Assembly (NCBI RefSeq): GCF_016765655.2
Contig: NZ_CP086106.1
Location: 4,329,001 to 4,393,000, forward strand
Source: Skermanella mucosa
Lineage (GTDB): Bacteria > Pseudomonadota > Alphaproteobacteria > Azospirillales > Azospirillaceae
Length of the DNA: 64,000 bases
Direction: 5' to 3'
Every line of letters starts with the position of its first letter. Positions within the stretch are counted from its first letter, which is position 1. The position numbers and the translations under genes are program-made. The notes below the pieces were generated by a model. The model made no database searches. It was not told the DNA's origin and worked only from the letters and a program-made list of their open reading frames with translations. Positions 62,969-64,000 of this stretch are shown piece by piece.

Positions 62969-63677
62969 GGCGCAGCGCCCCCACGAGGCTGCCGGCCAGG
63001 GCGCCGCCCAGGATGTACCAGGTGCCGGGAACCGTGCGCTCCATCGCCAGGGCGACCGCGGCGGCGACCAGCCAGGGCAGCAGGTCCCCGCGCCCGCGCC
63101 AGAAGCCGGCCAGCAGGGCCACGAAGAAGGCCGTGCCCAGGAAGTCGATGCCGTAGCGGTCGAGGTCGGGCAGCATCCCGCCGAATACCCGGCCGGCGAT
63201 GGTCCCGGTGTTCCAGAACAGGAAGATCGTCAGCCCGCTGCCGAGCAGGAAGGCGGCGTCCCGGCCCCCGTTCCGCATGTCGGCGACGCTGAGCCCCCAG
63301 GACTCGTCGGTCAGGAAGTACAGGCTGCCATAGGCCCGCGACGGCGGGACATGCTTGAGCCAGGGTCCGAGGGTGGCGCCCATCAGCAGGTGGCGGGCGT
63401 TGATCACCAGCACGGTGGCCACCAGCGCGCCGACCGGCAGCGGATCGCCCCACAGTTCGACCGACAGGAACTGCGAGGCGCCCGCGAAGACCAGGGCGCT
63501 CATCAGGGAGGTCTCCAGCAGGGTCAGGCCGTTCTGGCCCGCCAGGAAACCGTAGAACACGCCGAAGGCCAGCCCGCCCGTCGCGATCGGCAGGGTCCGC
63601 ACGGCGCCGGCGATCAAGCCGACCCGGGAAAAGGCGACGGGAGGTCCATCGGGAAGATGCTGGACGTTTTCGGGCAT
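62958..63677 (-). CDS. azlC: Branched-chain amino acid exporter subunit AzlC
   Basis: 239-residue AzlC-family permease. VGLIAGAVRTLPIATGGLAFGVFYGFLAGQNGLTLLETSLMSALVFAGASQFLSVELW is the family's first half, followed by NARHLLMGATLGPWLKHV and DESWGLSVADMRNGG; about seven membrane segments. It exports branched-chain or related hydrophobic amino acids with AzlD. Downstream of the LysR gene on the same strand, 77 bp away. Confidence 0.9.
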   Translation of the reverse strand: MPENVQHLPDGPPVAFSRVGLIAGAVRTLPIATGGLAFGVFYGFLAGQNGLTLLETSLMSALVFAGASQFLSVELWGDPLPVGALVATVLVINARHLLMGATLGPWLKHVPPSRAYGSLYFLTDESWGLSVADMRNGGRDAAFLLGSGLTIFLFWNTGTIAGRVFGGMLPDLDRYGIDFLGTAFFVALLAGFWRGRGDLLPWLVAAAVALAMERTVPGTWYILGGALAGSLVGALRHAR

Positions 63678-63753
63678 TCGCCGGCTCTCCTCTTGTTCTT
63701 ATCTTTCTGAACGGGAATTCGGATTGAAGCTTCGGCCGGCGGATAGGTCAATC

Positions 63754-63999
63754 TTATTGTCGTTTATGGGTCCGTATGCCCGCCATGTACGGTATCGCCA
63801 TGCGGTCCAGGATGAAGCGGGTCAGCCGGTCGGCCGCCGACGTCGCCGTTCCGGAACGGGCCACCAGGGCGATGGCGCTGTCGGGCAGCGGGGGAAAGCC
63901 CTCGTCCGGGGTCAGGACGCGCATGCCGGGCAGGATGGTGCTTCGCGCCAGCGCCGTGACACCGAGCCCGGCGAGGACGGCGGCCTGGAGCGCCGAGAC
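63754..63999 (-). CDS. LysR-type regulator, C-terminal part
   Basis: The visible 81 residues begin VSALQAAVLAGLGVTALARS and continue TILPGMRVLTPDEGFPPLPDSAIALVARSG, the end of a LysR substrate-binding domain; the stop is TAA at 63754-63756. The N-terminal HTH lies beyond the window edge. It lies just upstream of azlCD on the same strand, so it may regulate them, although LysR regulators often control divergent genes instead. Confidence 0.85.
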   Translation of the reverse strand, partial: VSALQAAVLAGLGVTALARSTILPGMRVLTPDEGFPPLPDSAIALVARSGTATSAADRLTRFILDRMAIPYMAGIRTHKRQ

Positions 64000-64000
64000 C

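Overview
This window is high-GC (third codon positions mostly G or C) DNA from an alphaproteobacterium. Gene content and order suggest a Rhodospirillales member of the Azospirillum/Skermanella kind, but that placement is inference from style and family resemblance, not from a marker comparison. The window opens inside one gene (the hydrogenase cytochrome b subunit) and closes inside another (a LysR-type regulator). I see no rRNA, tRNA, CRISPR array, prophage or insertion sequence.

Layout. 1-11.8 kb is one long, tightly overlapping plus-strand operon for an uptake [NiFe]-hydrogenase and its maturation: hupC-D-F-G-H-(IJ fusion)-K-hypA-B-F-C-D-E, followed with coupled starts by a Crp/Fnr-type regulator and a DUF559 protein. 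The order matches the classical rhizobial hup/hyp cluster, except that hupE is absent and hupI and hupJ are one gene. 11.9-15.8 kb (minus strand) holds purU, a periplasmic TPR-like protein, a BON-domain lipoprotein and an N-acetylmuramoyl-L-alanine amidase. 16.1-20.5 kb (plus) holds a small helical protein, hydroxypyruvate isomerase, an FkbM methyltransferase and a three-gene envelope operon (TolQ/ExbB-like channel, anchored DUF2135-like protein, small membrane protein). 20.6-26.2 kb (minus) holds the YcjF/YcjX pair, a parallel beta-helix protein, a phytase-like esterase lipoprotein and an orphan PflA-like radical SAM enzyme with a perfect FNR-type box upstream.

26.4-31.6 kb carries a small hypothetical gene, a soluble HisKA_2 histidine kinase, and the conserved translation operon ffh-rpsP-rimM-trmD-rplS (minus). 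31.8-32.9 kb is the most unusual stretch: two 96-bp tandem repeats, a third diverged copy, and two roughly 357-bp near-identical elements. Each element carries the same 25-codon ORF with a strong ribosome binding site, framed by conserved hairpins. 33-43 kb carries exoD, an MBL-fold hydrolase, a pentapeptide-repeat protein, gshA, rsmE, a haloacetate-dehalogenase-like hydrolase and two tandem paralogous helical proteins of unknown function with related upstream DNA. 43.3-48.5 kb carries efp, an inositol monophosphatase and a second envelope operon (OmpA-like, MotA/TolQ-like, coiled-coil OmpA/MotB-like).

48.6-64 kb carries an Rpn-family nuclease, an AsmA-family protein, an acyl-CoA synthetase, a formyltransferase plus glycosyltransferase pair, prpE, a HigBA toxin-antitoxin module with palindromic operator, an ECF sigma/anti-sigma pair, metY, an alpha/beta hydrolase, azlCD and the end of a LysR regulator.

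Start codons were chosen from ribosome binding sites, codon usage, signal peptides and family lengths. Alternatives are noted where the choice is weak.
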